Positions 1 through 9,717 of a DNA stretch of 27,564 nt are shown piece by piece (the first letter of the stretch is position 1; every line of letters begins with the position of its first letter). A program made the position numbers and the translations under genes. The DNA comes from Perkinsus olseni (taxonomy: Eukaryota; Perkinsozoa; Perkinsida). The stretch covers positions 1 through 27,564 of the forward strand of contig JABANN010000462.1 of NCBI GenBank assembly GCA_013115125.1. Reading direction: 5' to 3'. The notes beneath the pieces were generated by a model that searched no databases, was not told where the DNA came from, and saw only the letters and a program-made list of their open reading frames with translations.

Positions 1-434
1 AGTAAGGGTTAAGTTAAGCCTTTAACAACTCTGTGTGAGTTGAGTTGTAGTGGTATCAACAACATTCACTACATCTTCAGACACGAATGCCCTAGGCTCT
101 CCACGTTGAAGATTCATGAGGAAGAGTCCCATAGAACCCTCGCCGATCTAAGCAGCGGCTGAGGGGTGGCCATAGTTCTCACACGGGTGAACGTGTACCT
201 CCCATGTGAAAGAACAAGGCCGCGAAAATCAGCCAAAGTCTGGTGAGCACCAGACAACCAACGTCATACATTGATAACTAGTAGCGTTTGAATATCTGCA
301 CTAGCTTCGTTTGTGCGGAAGATGCTTCAAGTGGCTTATCACACAAACCACGTCTTCTACGTTGTGCGGGAGCGAAAAAATTCCTCTACTTCCCGAATTT
401 CACTCTCGTCGATCAGCCGTAGTCGATCACTGCC
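1..434. other. Non-coding stretch at the window start
   Basis: I see no convincing exon, RNA gene or named repeat in this stretch. It lies just before the first copy of the B repeat (435-497). Short open frames exist but show no family pattern and no coherent chain of splice sites. Confidence 0.4.
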
Positions 435-497
435 AGGAATCAACATTGTGCGGGGGAGGAGGTGAGTAGTCAATTGGTCAATCGATCAGGTGATGTA
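435..497 (+). repeat. Repeat B, copy 1
   Basis: About 63 bp that recur in diverged form at 1072-1133. Both copies share the core CAGGAATCAACATTGTGCGG, a G-rich run, then a CAATTGGTCAAT-type stretch and ATCAGGTGATGTA. Identity by eye is about 85 percent. In the second copy, repeat A follows 18 bp later. Here the matching A copy is about 410 bp away, beyond the two tRNA genes. The nature of the element is unknown. Confidence 0.7.
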
Positions 498-632
498 AAA
501 AACCAGTTTTTTGCTTTTTATATCAATTGCGGATCAATAAATCAATTAACCAGTTCACGAGTGATTGATTTCTCAGCTCCCAACGACGAAAACGTCCCGG
601 CAATCGAGGAGGTTCACGAACTGCTCCTGGAT

Positions 633-706
633 GCCCGATTAGTTCAGCTGGATAGAATGTCTGCCTACGGAGCAGGTGGTCGTAGGTTCGAATCCTGCAT
701 CGGGTA
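633..706 (+). tRNA. tRNA-Arg (anticodon ACG)
   Basis: A complete cloverleaf is visible. The acceptor stem GCCCGAT (633-639) pairs with ATCGGGT (699-705) with one G:U. The D stem GTTC/GAAT pairs with one G:U. The anticodon stem TCTGC/GCAGG encloses the loop CTACGGA, so the anticodon ACG is at 667-669. The variable loop has 5 nt, and the T arm GTAGG-TTCGAAT-CCTGC (682-698) carries the standard B box. The discriminator is A706. There is no intron and no encoded CCA. ACG (inosine at the wobble position) reads CGN arginine codons. It faces tRNA-Ser(GCT), 45 bp away on the other strand. Confidence 0.95.
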
Positions 707-751
707 GGCTTTCAGCTGTGGCCGATATTGCAGTAACCCTCGAAACGATGA

Positions 752-833
752 CGACACCTGAGGGATTCGAACCCTCGCGAGCATAGCCCAACGGCTTAGC
801 AGGCCGCCGCCTTAACCACTCGGCCAAAGGTTC
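752..833 (-). tRNA. tRNA-Ser (anticodon GCT), imperfect acceptor stem
   Basis: On the minus strand the D arm (GGCCGAGTGG... type), the anticodon arm with loop CTGCTAA (anticodon GCT), a long class II variable arm (GGGC-TAT-GCTC) and a T arm GAGGG-TTCGAAT-CCCTC are all present, which is typical of tRNA-Ser. The 3' acceptor strand is AGGTGTC (759-753) with discriminator G at 752. The 5' strand, GAACCTT in the standard register (833-827), pairs at only five of seven positions. Either the gene is decayed at its 5' end, or the true 5' end uses another register. It would read AGC/AGT serine codons if functional. Confidence 0.78.
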
Positions 834-905
834 TCAAACACAATAGGGTAGCACCAGCTGCTCCACTCATTGGAGCTTTCTGACTGAAAAACGCCTTACT
901 CGCTA

Positions 906-1035
906 TGCTATTCAGAAACTGCCTTGGCCAAGGTTCACGAGAGCCGCGGCCACTCGACCTCCCATGTATCTACCCGCTACTATCTATATCGTACAACGCA
1001 GGCAGGCTTCGAACGGCTTCTGAGAATTGTACGAC
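906..1035 (+). repeat. Repeat A, copy 1
   Basis: About 130 bp with a diverged second copy at 1152-1275 (roughly 75 percent by eye). Shared anchors are TCAGAAACTGC near the start, GCGGCCA/ACGGCCA, CATGTATCTACC/GCATCTACC and the well-kept GCAGGCTTCGAACGGC near the end. There is no terminal inverted repeat and no obvious coding content. It sits directly downstream of the tRNA pair. Confidence 0.65.
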
Positions 1036-1071
1036 GCTGCCTACCACCCACGAAAAAAACGCACTTACAGC

Positions 1072-1133
1072 AGGAATCAACATTGTGCGGGGGAGGGGTG
1101 AACGGCCAATTGGTCAATTGATCAGGTGATGTA
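1072..1133 (+). repeat. Repeat B, copy 2
   Basis: Second, diverged copy of the block at 435-497 with the same core sequence. It is followed after about 18 bp by repeat A copy 2. This compact B-A order may be the ancestral arrangement of the repeat unit. Confidence 0.7.
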
Positions 1134-1151
1134 TAAAAAATCATTATTTTG

Positions 1152-1275
1152 GCTAATCAGAAACTGCTGCGGCCAGAACTCACAGGGGCCACGGCCATTC
1201 GGCCTCCAATGCATCTACCTGCTGCCTATAGTGTATAACGCGAGCAGGCTTCGAACGGCTGCTGTCAATTTCTCT
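1152..1275 (+). repeat. Repeat A, copy 2
   Basis: Second copy of the block at 906-1035. The best-kept part is the 3' third containing GCAGGCTTCGAACGGC. It could be a remnant of a small dispersed element, but no terminal repeats, tail or target duplication can be seen. Confidence 0.65.
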
Positions 1276-1382
1276 ACTCTCTTTACTACCGGGGCATGCT
1301 CCCGGACGAACCCCCTGGGACTCGGAACTCAGCAACCAAAAGCACTTGAGTAGGCTCCAGGAGCGCTCCACAAACACTGCGC

Positions 1383-1985
1383 ATGGTCGAACTCACTGAG
1401 TCGAGCCCAGCGTTGCACCGCGAAATTCCGAGGAGACCACATCCGCAGACTTCAAGTATCAATATTAGGGAGAGGTGGGGGCTCAACCAGCCGTACCTCC
1501 GCGGAAGCATAGAGTCTTGTCTTGCGAAGGTCCAAGTCGGAGTAACTGACGATCGCGAGAGTGAGTCGCCTGAGAGCAGATCCTTGAGGGAGTGGCACCC
1601 ATTGAACAGTCTGCGTCCTCTCAAACCACAGGATTCTTCGATGTCGCTCATCCTAATGCCGCAATGCATAAGGGGCACCGGGTTGCTTGGTGATAACACA
1701 AGGGTTAAATGCAAATACCTCCAAGGAACAAAGCAGCGAAGCAAGACAGGTCTGAGCTCTCAAGCGTACAAATTCTTGTCAGATCGGCACAGAATCGGTG
1801 GAGCTTGGCGGTCCGCTTTCCACAAAGCCCATCCGGTGCTTGTGACTGGAGTTGATGCCACTGGACAGATACTCCCCTCCGTAGCACCAAGTAGGGGGTA
1901 TCTGGCTCGGTATCACTTGCGCTTCAAAAATGGCGTTTTCACAGAGGCTGCGTGTCAGATGACACGTTGCCCATATACATACTAG
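1383..1985 (+). CDS. Open reading frame of 200 codons, doubtful
   Basis: An uninterrupted ATG-to-TAG frame of 200 codons. The predicted protein is Ser-, Arg- and Leu-rich and matches no family I recognise. An overlapping minus-strand frame (1286-1744) of 152 codons is also open, so at least one of them is a chance frame. The length is unusual for chance but not decisive in a roughly half-GC region. There is no transmembrane segment, signal peptide or repeat. It could be a lineage-specific gene, part of a spliced gene, or noise. The nearest supported neighbour downstream is the minus-strand C2-domain gene, which ends at 2045. Confidence 0.25.
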   Translation: MVELTESSPALHREIPRRPHPQTSSINIRERWGLNQPYLRGSIESCLAKVQVGVTDDRESESPESRSLREWHPLNSLRPLKPQDSSMSLILMPQCIRGTGLLGDNTRVKCKYLQGTKQRSKTGLSSQAYKFLSDRHRIGGAWRSAFHKAHPVLVTGVDATGQILPSVAPSRGYLARYHLRFKNGVFTEAACQMTRCPYTY

Positions 1986-2044
1986 CGCTGAATACATCTT
2001 TCGCTAATCTCCGAGATTCTGGGCGAACCGAAAAAGCCTGCTGT

Positions 2045-3430
2045 CTAACCGACTAACTGAGGCAGCTCGACAGGATTCCTTTTCTCCTTCACCAGTTTTC
2101 CCTCTAAACCCAGCGTGGAGTTCCGATAGGTGAAGCCAGTCAGCCCAGTTATCGCTATTGGTGTGAATAGGACGCACACGGCACCCGCAGTGGCACGTGC
2201 CGTAATCTTAACCTGCGAATAAGCGAGCGCTCGTGGAAAGAGTTCCGAGGACCGCGGGCTCGTGCGCTTCAACTGATTGGTGCCGGTCTCGGCCTACGAA
2301 TAGATTGACGCTGGGTTTCTCTCCGGCTGAATAAGCGGATTGGCCGTTCAAAGGAGAAAGTACATAAGGTGCCACCCCACTGCACTGAAGAGTCTCGTAG
2401 AGGGGGTACACACAGGTACCTGGCAGGATGAGGGTCATGATGAGAAAAAAGAGGGTCCTCACCGACTAGGTCGTCAGAGCCTACGATGTCCCAGTCCAGG
2501 ACAGTGAGTCTGAGCATCGCGTTGGGCGAGAGCAACTCGACTGCTCGAAGGGGCGGGGTCTCCACCCATTCGTTAAACACTGGGTCGCTCTCATTGTATC
2601 TACATAGTGTAGGGAACCTCTGAGAACGCTGCCGCCAGCAGCCTAGCGAGAACATCATTGCAGCAGCTTCCGGTCGGAAGTATACTACGATGACGCCACG
2701 CCATTGACGCCATTGGTACACCGTTCTGGATCTGGGTCCACTCGAGTCCCCATCCCTTGCAATGCCGGTGGTATCAATCTGCACTGTGACGTAGCAATCA
2801 GCGTGCCCGATCAGATCCATCATCGGCACGTTTGTACACCTGACGAACAAGAGTCTACTAACTGCGGAAAGGAGGCATGGCAATTCGCCTCCCCATATAA
2901 TTATAGCGCACTCTTTCAGCGAGGACAACTCACTTCTTTACGTGAACCGCAATAACAACATCCTCCACGGCGCCCCCGAACTCCCTCAACAAGATCGGCC
3001 GGATGGGGGCATCGTCCTCAGGCGCAGCCAATGCCCTCGCAGCACTCACCCTGAACACGACTCAGCCGGCACATGCCATTTCAGTTTTCTCACATCCGAT
3101 CTCTAGCTGAGCTCAAATATCCCCAGAGGCGTCCGTCGTCGCCGGGTGAATCGCTAGCTGACGGAGTGAATGAAGGCACATTTTGAGTGGGCTTCAGCTC
3201 TGCCGAGGACGGCAACCTCTCATCTTCCTCAGGTTGGGCCTACTGCCAAAACACCGAACGACTAACGCAGAGGACTGAACAAACCTCGTCAAGAGATCCA
3301 CTGGATGACCACAACGTCTTGAGCAGTGCAGCACTCCAGCCTACATCCTCTCGATCGTCCGAGATCTCCTCTATCGGGGGGTTCTTCGAGGTTGCGTTCG
3401 TTTTTGCTGGACGGTACTTATCTCCAAGGT
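2045..3430 (-). CDS. C2-domain protein (multi-exon, N-terminus incomplete)
   Basis: Minus-strand exons, phase-consistent: 3430-3285, 3239-3094, 3050-2934, 2857-2722, 2619-2463, 2419-2253, 2212-2045. They give about 343 residues; more exons probably lie upstream toward 3620. The N-terminal part is acidic, Ser/Pro-rich and probably disordered. The C2 domain starts in the fourth exon (RLLFVRCTNVPMMDLIGHAD, with the Asp-containing first calcium loop). It continues with NESDPVFNEW and LTVLDWDIVGSDDLVG, the hallmark strands and second Asp loop, so calcium-dependent membrane binding is likely. The last exon carries a moderately hydrophobic stretch (about residues 10-26 of that exon) that could be a membrane segment. 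Two donors are GTGAGT/GTGAGG-like and the 2462-2420 intron has a strong pyrimidine tract. The final intron (2252-2213) is the weakest joint. It may be a tail-anchored C2 protein, but the family within C2 is not resolved. Confidence 0.72.
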
Positions 3431-4596
3431 CTGAGTTTACAAAAGGCTGGGTTTTTCATCCCGGCTCTTTGCAGGGAGTGCGAGATCTTCCAGTTCTCCC
3501 CTGGGCACAGCCGAGAATCTCAGATTTGTCGAAGGACCTACCATGTTTCTCATACGTCGAAGTCGACTGGTTCTCTACTTCCTGATGGTGTCCCGTCTCT
3601 TGATGCCGCATGACTCGTTTCTTGATATCTATCCACGTTTCAATATTCTTTATGAGCCCATCCGTCGACTGATGCTCTTCCCGGTCGACCTCGGAGGGCG
3701 GCCCCTGAACAGAGATTCATTTCACTAAGCGGTTCAGCCAGTGTCCACCACTGACCTCCGCCGTACTGGTCTGGGCAGCAGACACCCCAGCTGGCGCTAT
3801 ACGGATACTTCTCGGAGTGCTCCTGCGAACCGGGTCTGAAGGAGGGCCATCAATCCTGAAACTTCGGAATGCTTTCGGTGTTACCCGACGCGCGCATGGC
3901 CGCTATTGTCTGAAAGGTTGGCATCGTCCCGCAGACGAACTGATTCGTTTGTCCAATCCCGTTCAGTGTCCCGGAACGGCTTGAGTTATCTCTCTTTAAG
4001 GTGCATTGGGAGCTGAGCAACTCATCATTCGACCGGACAGCAGCTGACTCGAGCGTTCCTATTCTTCGGTCGTTCGCGCGAAGAACTGGTCAGAAATTTC
4101 ACCTTGTTGGAGGGGGTTCATCGGCGGATGTGCGCCGGTGTCCTTCACATGTCGCTCGATCGCTGTGAGTCCTGATTTCGATGACAAAAGTTGCGGACTT
4201 TGCTGAGAATCCTCCGACAATGTTCAATGAAATGAGCGTCTAGCATAGTAACCCACACGATGCATAACAGTAGCGTTACATTACCAACGATTCGTAAATT
4301 AGCTTTACTGTATGGCCGCATCTGCGTCTTCGAAGACTCACGCGCATTTCCGGTCTTCCTGTAGTTCATTTCTGACTACTTTGCCTATCAGCACCTTCCG
4401 CGATGAATCATCGCTAGGCTTTGACATACGAACCTCAAAAACAGGGTTGAGTATCTTCACGAGGGATGTAATCGGGAGAGGTCATTCGATAGGAGATTAT
4501 GGGAGGTCCACTCGAAAACTAAACTCCCGACAAGTGACAACCACAGGGACATCAGACACGAATACATGCACATCATGATGGAAGGAAAACCACGTA
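3431..4596. other. Stretch without a supported gene
   Basis: Minus-strand frames between about 3430 and 3620 are Ser/Glu-rich and could hold the first exons of the C2-domain gene, but I could not connect them with confidence. A plus-strand frame of 88 codons (4312-4578) has an ATG but no family resemblance. Nothing else stands out. Confidence 0.35.
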
Positions 4597-5609
4597 TCAC
4601 TGCCAGCCGGTTAAAAGACCATAAACCATGGCAGCAGCAGCCTCGGTCTTATCTCCATCATCAGTCAGACCTTTCCATTTGATATGTTTCTTCCCAACTT
4701 CATCCTTATACTTTTCATAAATTGCTGCACCGTATAGTCTGAGCTGTAAGCTGCACTTATCCGCATCCTCTGCACCGACAACGTCCACAGTCTCAACGCT
4801 ATCTACCAGACTACGTAGCTCGTCGAGTAGCTCCCATTGCCGCCCCTCATTGATCGGTGGTTGCAGTCTGAAGTAGTCGCTCACAAGAAAACAGTGAACG
4901 CGAGACGCAAAACGGGCTAAGTTCCCGAGTCCAGCCGGAAGTTCGCGACTTCTCAACTCGGGACAGTCGCAAAACTCGGGTAACAGCCGCACTACCTGCT
5001 CAGTAAACCAGTCACCTCATACGGCACTGGCTTCCTCCTCGAGGAGTTCCACCAAAACGACTGACCGAATAATTCCGGGCTGTTTGTGTACCTAGGAACA
5101 CGAGAGTCCAGGATCTTCCTACGCCCTGTAGGCCTTGAGTTTCAGTGTCGACGATTGATGAACCAGGCGAACTACAGGGACTGAATGGTTGAATAGTAGC
5201 CCACCTTCATCCCATACGTCACGCGAGTGCAGAAGCTCTCCCTGTGGGCAAGTATACGGTTGTTTAGCATAGTCTGAACCTGTTTGCCGATGATGCCGGC
5301 CGCGCTCGAGGAGTTGTATTCCGCTGGCACGAAGTCCTCCGCGGCTCGATTGGTGGCATGCATGAGTTGCGTATGACATAAATGAATCATCATCCTGACT
5401 TGTTCATCAGACGTGAAAATTTCGCGCGCCCAAGCGTCGATCTGCTCTGGGCAGTCTCGGGATCTCTCGTCCTCCGACTTCAGCGCGATATCGGATAAGT
5501 CGACGTAAAGGGTATTGACGAACCTATCGAGACCGCCGCATCTTCTAGAATCTCACGTTGATACGTCAGCGCGCAACCAGGTTGATGGTGTTCTTGCCTT
5601 ATTTGACAT
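4597..5609 (-). CDS. Unrecognised four-exon gene, 297 aa
   Basis: Minus-strand exons 5609-5557, 5523-5176, 5133-4996 and 4951-4597 join in phase to give 297 residues from ATG at 5609 to TGA at 4597. Introns are 33, 42 and 44 nt with donors GTGAGA, GTAGTT and GTAGTG. Without splicing each frame closes, and with it the chain stays open, which supports the model. The protein looks soluble, with no clear membrane segment. The middle has a helical, His- and Met-rich part, and the last exon is rich in Leu, Glu and Lys and ends in LLTGWQ. I recognise no domain. The first intron (33 nt) is short, so the true start could lie further upstream. It is transcribed divergently from the Rab gene. Confidence 0.6.
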
Positions 5610-6243
5610 GATATCACGACGTCACACAGTTTGCATGTGGGATCGAGATTAGCACGGTTCATCGCATATCTCTAAACCAATCACGGAAATATACTGTGCG
5701 CGAAGCACTAGGATAAAAGCTAGCAGCAAAGGACTCCAGAGGAGCTTTCCACCCTAGATACATTCAATACTATTATCGAGAATTCTAGTGCGAAGGTAAC
5801 TGCCCTGCTACTATTCCAAGAGAGCACTGTATCCACGATATTTCATCAGCTACCATCGCTAACTCGCGACAAGCCTTTGATCAGGGAACAGTGGATCAAC
5901 CGACGCTAACGAGAGACCAATGGCAGCACCTACCCAAGGGAACATGTGTGGTACCGATGGTAATAGTCGGCGGCATAGCCCTGCTGGCCCCGGCTATTCC
6001 AAGCATCAGCTCCGCGCCAACCCACACCGATACGAGTAAAAATCTGAGAGAGCTCTAATGCCAGTGACGCATCCTAACTCGTCCATATTGAGGCCTGTGA
6101 TAGAGCGCTCACCTGCTCCGCCTCATATGTTATGCTCTCGGCTTTCGAGCATCTTTCGTGTCGCTGAAACAACAGTTAAGTTGTGCGCTGACGTGTATAG
6201 CCCAGCCCGGAGGCAAAACTGCCAGAGGAGCCGCCAGCTCTAT

Positions 6244-6738
6244 TCACTCGGTGGTACCGAGTTGCTCGACCTAGAACATTTCCCCGGGTCAGTGAGCTTC
6301 CAGCACTTACAACTCGCTTAAGAGGACGATCTTCCTCCCATGACTCGTCGACTCTGCGACGACGAAGATGGGAAGAAAATACGGGTATTTCTGAGCTAAT
6401 GGTGATACTTTCGGCGAAGACGCACAGAAGGGTGATGTGTGAGAGTTGGACCATGATGACCAACGAGCTGAAGGTCAAGCAAAGTTGGCAAGCACGATTG
6501 GCGCAAGGCCAGAAATAGAGGTGGCCTCGATCGGATCGGAAGAGTGTTCCAAGGTGGCATGACCGTCGTGCAACCACTGTGATGAGGAATGCTGATCGAG
6601 ATCCCCCCTGAAGTTCAAATCATTCCAATGGCCCTTGTCGTTAGTAACAGCACACGATTTGGAATGTAATTCGTGAGTCTGAGGATGCTCTACGTCCCTG
6701 CTCATCGACCGGTAGCTCATCGGCTCAAGTGTTATCAT
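6244..6738 (-). CDS. Possible minus-strand gene, doubtful
   Basis: A minus-strand frame opens at ATG 6738 with a polar, His- and Ser-rich sequence down to about 6475. A second open stretch (ending at 6311) contains a basic RRRR cluster and an acidic DESWEED segment and ends at a strong GTAAGT donor. A 40-nt intron (6310-6271) would lead to a short last exon ending near 6244. How the first two pieces join is unclear. Further minus-strand pieces that look like exons occur at 6163-6113 (ending at a GTGAGC donor) and around 6040-5934 (ending at GTAGGT), so the gene may run on toward 5.9 kb. No family is recognised. Confidence 0.3.
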
Positions 6739-7007
6739 GCATTATATGCGATGGCCGAGAGCTGCTCGTCAGCTATCGCCTATCGTGCAGGGCACAACCA
6801 CACACACGGACCAACTACGGGGTGACCAACAACGCACAGTCACCCGGGAACGAAATTCCGGCGCGAATCACGTGCAGACTCAACACGTGAGCCTCATATA
6901 CTCCAGAATGAAGCGCAGATGACCACACGACCTGCCAGGTTACCGTTACCCCGGTGTTGGTGCTAACCACGAGTGTGTGCAAGATCATGGAGAGACAAAG
7001 ATTTTGT

Positions 7008-7040
7008 GCGCGCGCCATATTGATCTGATATGCGCGCGCG
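7008..7040. promoter_or_regulatory. GC-alternating inverted repeat upstream of the Rab gene
   Basis: The arms GCGCGCGCCATAT and ATATGCGCGCGC form a 12-bp stem with one bulged base around the loop TGATCTG. It lies about 80 bp before the Rab ATG at 7118. The alternating CG arms could extrude a cruciform, adopt Z-form or be a dyad protein-binding site. The regulatory role is inferred from position only. Confidence 0.5.
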
Positions 7041-7117
7041 ATCTTCTTGTAAGGGATGTTGTTACTGCTCTAACAGTATCTTGCTTTTCCTCCATTATAT
7101 TTATCTAAAGGCCCGCC

Positions 7118-8158
<1,041 letters not shown>

Positions 8159-8501
8159 GGAGGAAATCATCCAAAAGACTGCTCAGGGTGTCCTCGTGTC
8201 GATGAACATATGTAAGGCTTCAGTCGGGCTTGCATTGACATTGTTGCTTACTCTTCTTCAGTTGCGTCTCGCTCCCACAATTTTTGCTGACAAGATTTCA
8301 TCTGTACTAAATCGCTAAGTTGGTCCAGTGTTGGTGTTTAATGTGCTTGCGGAGAGCAATTTCGCGTCGCGGTGGGTATTGTGGCAGCCACTGAGGAGCG
8401 TTGTCGATTTGAAGCACCTTTCTTGTGTGCGCTAGCTGTTGACTGTTGATGCTGCACCGCAACGATAGTCTTCCTCAATAGTCCTTTCGACCTGTCCCAT
8501 C
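8159..8501. other. Rab-NTF2 intergenic region
   Basis: This 343-bp gap holds the Rab 3' end and the NTF2 promoter and 5' UTR. The last 30 bases before the NTF2 ATG are pyrimidine-rich. No gene, repeat or clear core-promoter motif is visible. Confidence 0.5.
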
Positions 8502-9181
8502 ATGGCCCAGATTAACCCTCAGTTTCAGTCGATTGGGGAGCAGTTTGTACAGCACTATTACGGAACATTCGACGCCAACAGGTCCAACCTTACCCCTCTC
8601 TACGGAGGTACGGTACAGGGTTGAAGACTTGGGTGACTCTCTCGACCGTTTAGATACGTCCATGCTCACGTTTGAAGGGGAGCAATTCCAAGGCGCCACG
8701 AACATAGTACAAAAGCTGGTTAGTTTGCCGTTCCTGAAGGTCCAGCATCAGGTGATCAGTGGGCTAGTAGTTTCTGACACCTCTAGCTTTGTCACGCCAC
8801 ATTGGCCACAAGTTCCGTATGCATCGCTTCCCGAGAGCACCGAGTGTATGCCACAACGTGTGACAGGTTATCAAGGCAGACTGTCAGCCTAACCCTTCTA
8901 ACAATGGAGTGGTGGTCTTCGTTACCGGCAACTTGATGGTAGATGATAATCAGAACCCGCTCAAGTTTGGGCAGGTAGTAGTAGTCCCTCGCCTCGGACC
9001 GGAGTTTTCCCAATCCTAGCCTTGCGAGCGAGGCCTGTGTGGATTCGATCTTGGGCTTTCTACGAGTTGGTTAAGCGTGGTGGTTGATGAAGCCTCGTGT
9101 TGGCAGGTTTTCCATCTAGCTCCGAGCCCCTCTGGTGGCATCTACTGCCTCAATGACATGTTCCGTTTGAACATCGGCTGA
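8502..9181 (+). CDS. NTF2: Nuclear transport factor 2 (NTF2)
   Basis: Exons 8502-8607, 8654-8766, 8876-8974 and 9107-9181 give about 130 residues, against 125-127 in yeast and human NTF2. Conserved segments appear in order: an N-terminal helix with IGEQFVQHYYGTFD, LTFEGEQFQG, IVQKLVSLPF, a QPNPSNNGVVVFVTG strand, KFGQVFHL, and the C-terminal NDMFRLN motif. NTF2 is a small homodimer that carries Ran-GDP into the nucleus while binding FxFG nucleoporins. The start ATG is fixed by the family's N-terminal helix. Intron 2 (8767-8875, 109 nt) has more than one possible donor, so two or three residues around the SGLAD joint are uncertain. The other introns are 46 and 132 nt. The RCC1-repeat gene, from the other side of the Ran cycle, follows directly. 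Confidence 0.93.
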
Positions 9182-9717
9182 GGGGTTTGAGGGTAGTGAT
9201 GCGACTATGATACCTATTTCCTTCAACTCGAGCTGGCTCTTGAGCTACAGTTATTAATAGACAAAAGAAGAGTACGATGTTGTATGCCGGGGGAGTTTCG
9301 TGGCGCGTGACAAGATGGAATCGATCGCCACTGACAGCCATCTTACTATCGTTTTAATTTCCATATGATTACCACAGCTACCCTGCCGGTTCAAAGCAGA
9401 GGGGCTCTCACTTCTCTAATGCAGCACCAGCTCAGATGCTTCAGTAAGGCAAGGCTTCGTGCATTGGGATAACGCAACTGGGATAACGATGACTATGCTT
9501 TGTCGGCTCTCGCTCCGGCTTCAGGAAGATTATAGTCGTTGGGGTTTCCTGGTATCCGTTAGTCGCTGATCGTGCGGTGTGTTAACCTCTTCACAGATGT
9601 AGTTGTCTGTGGCGGTATCCTCCATTCCCAGCAGGTTCGTCATACACCGTCTGGCGATGGGGAGCCCCCGCCAGCTCTGGCGTCACTGGCGGCCCTACAG
9701 TAGGAGAAGTTAGCAAA
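9182..9717. other. NTF2-RCC1 intergenic region
   Basis: This 536-bp gap between two head-to-tail genes contains no open frame with family resemblance, no tRNA and no clear repeat. The doublet GGGATAACG...GGGATAACG at about 9468-9488 is a short local duplication. Confidence 0.5.
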
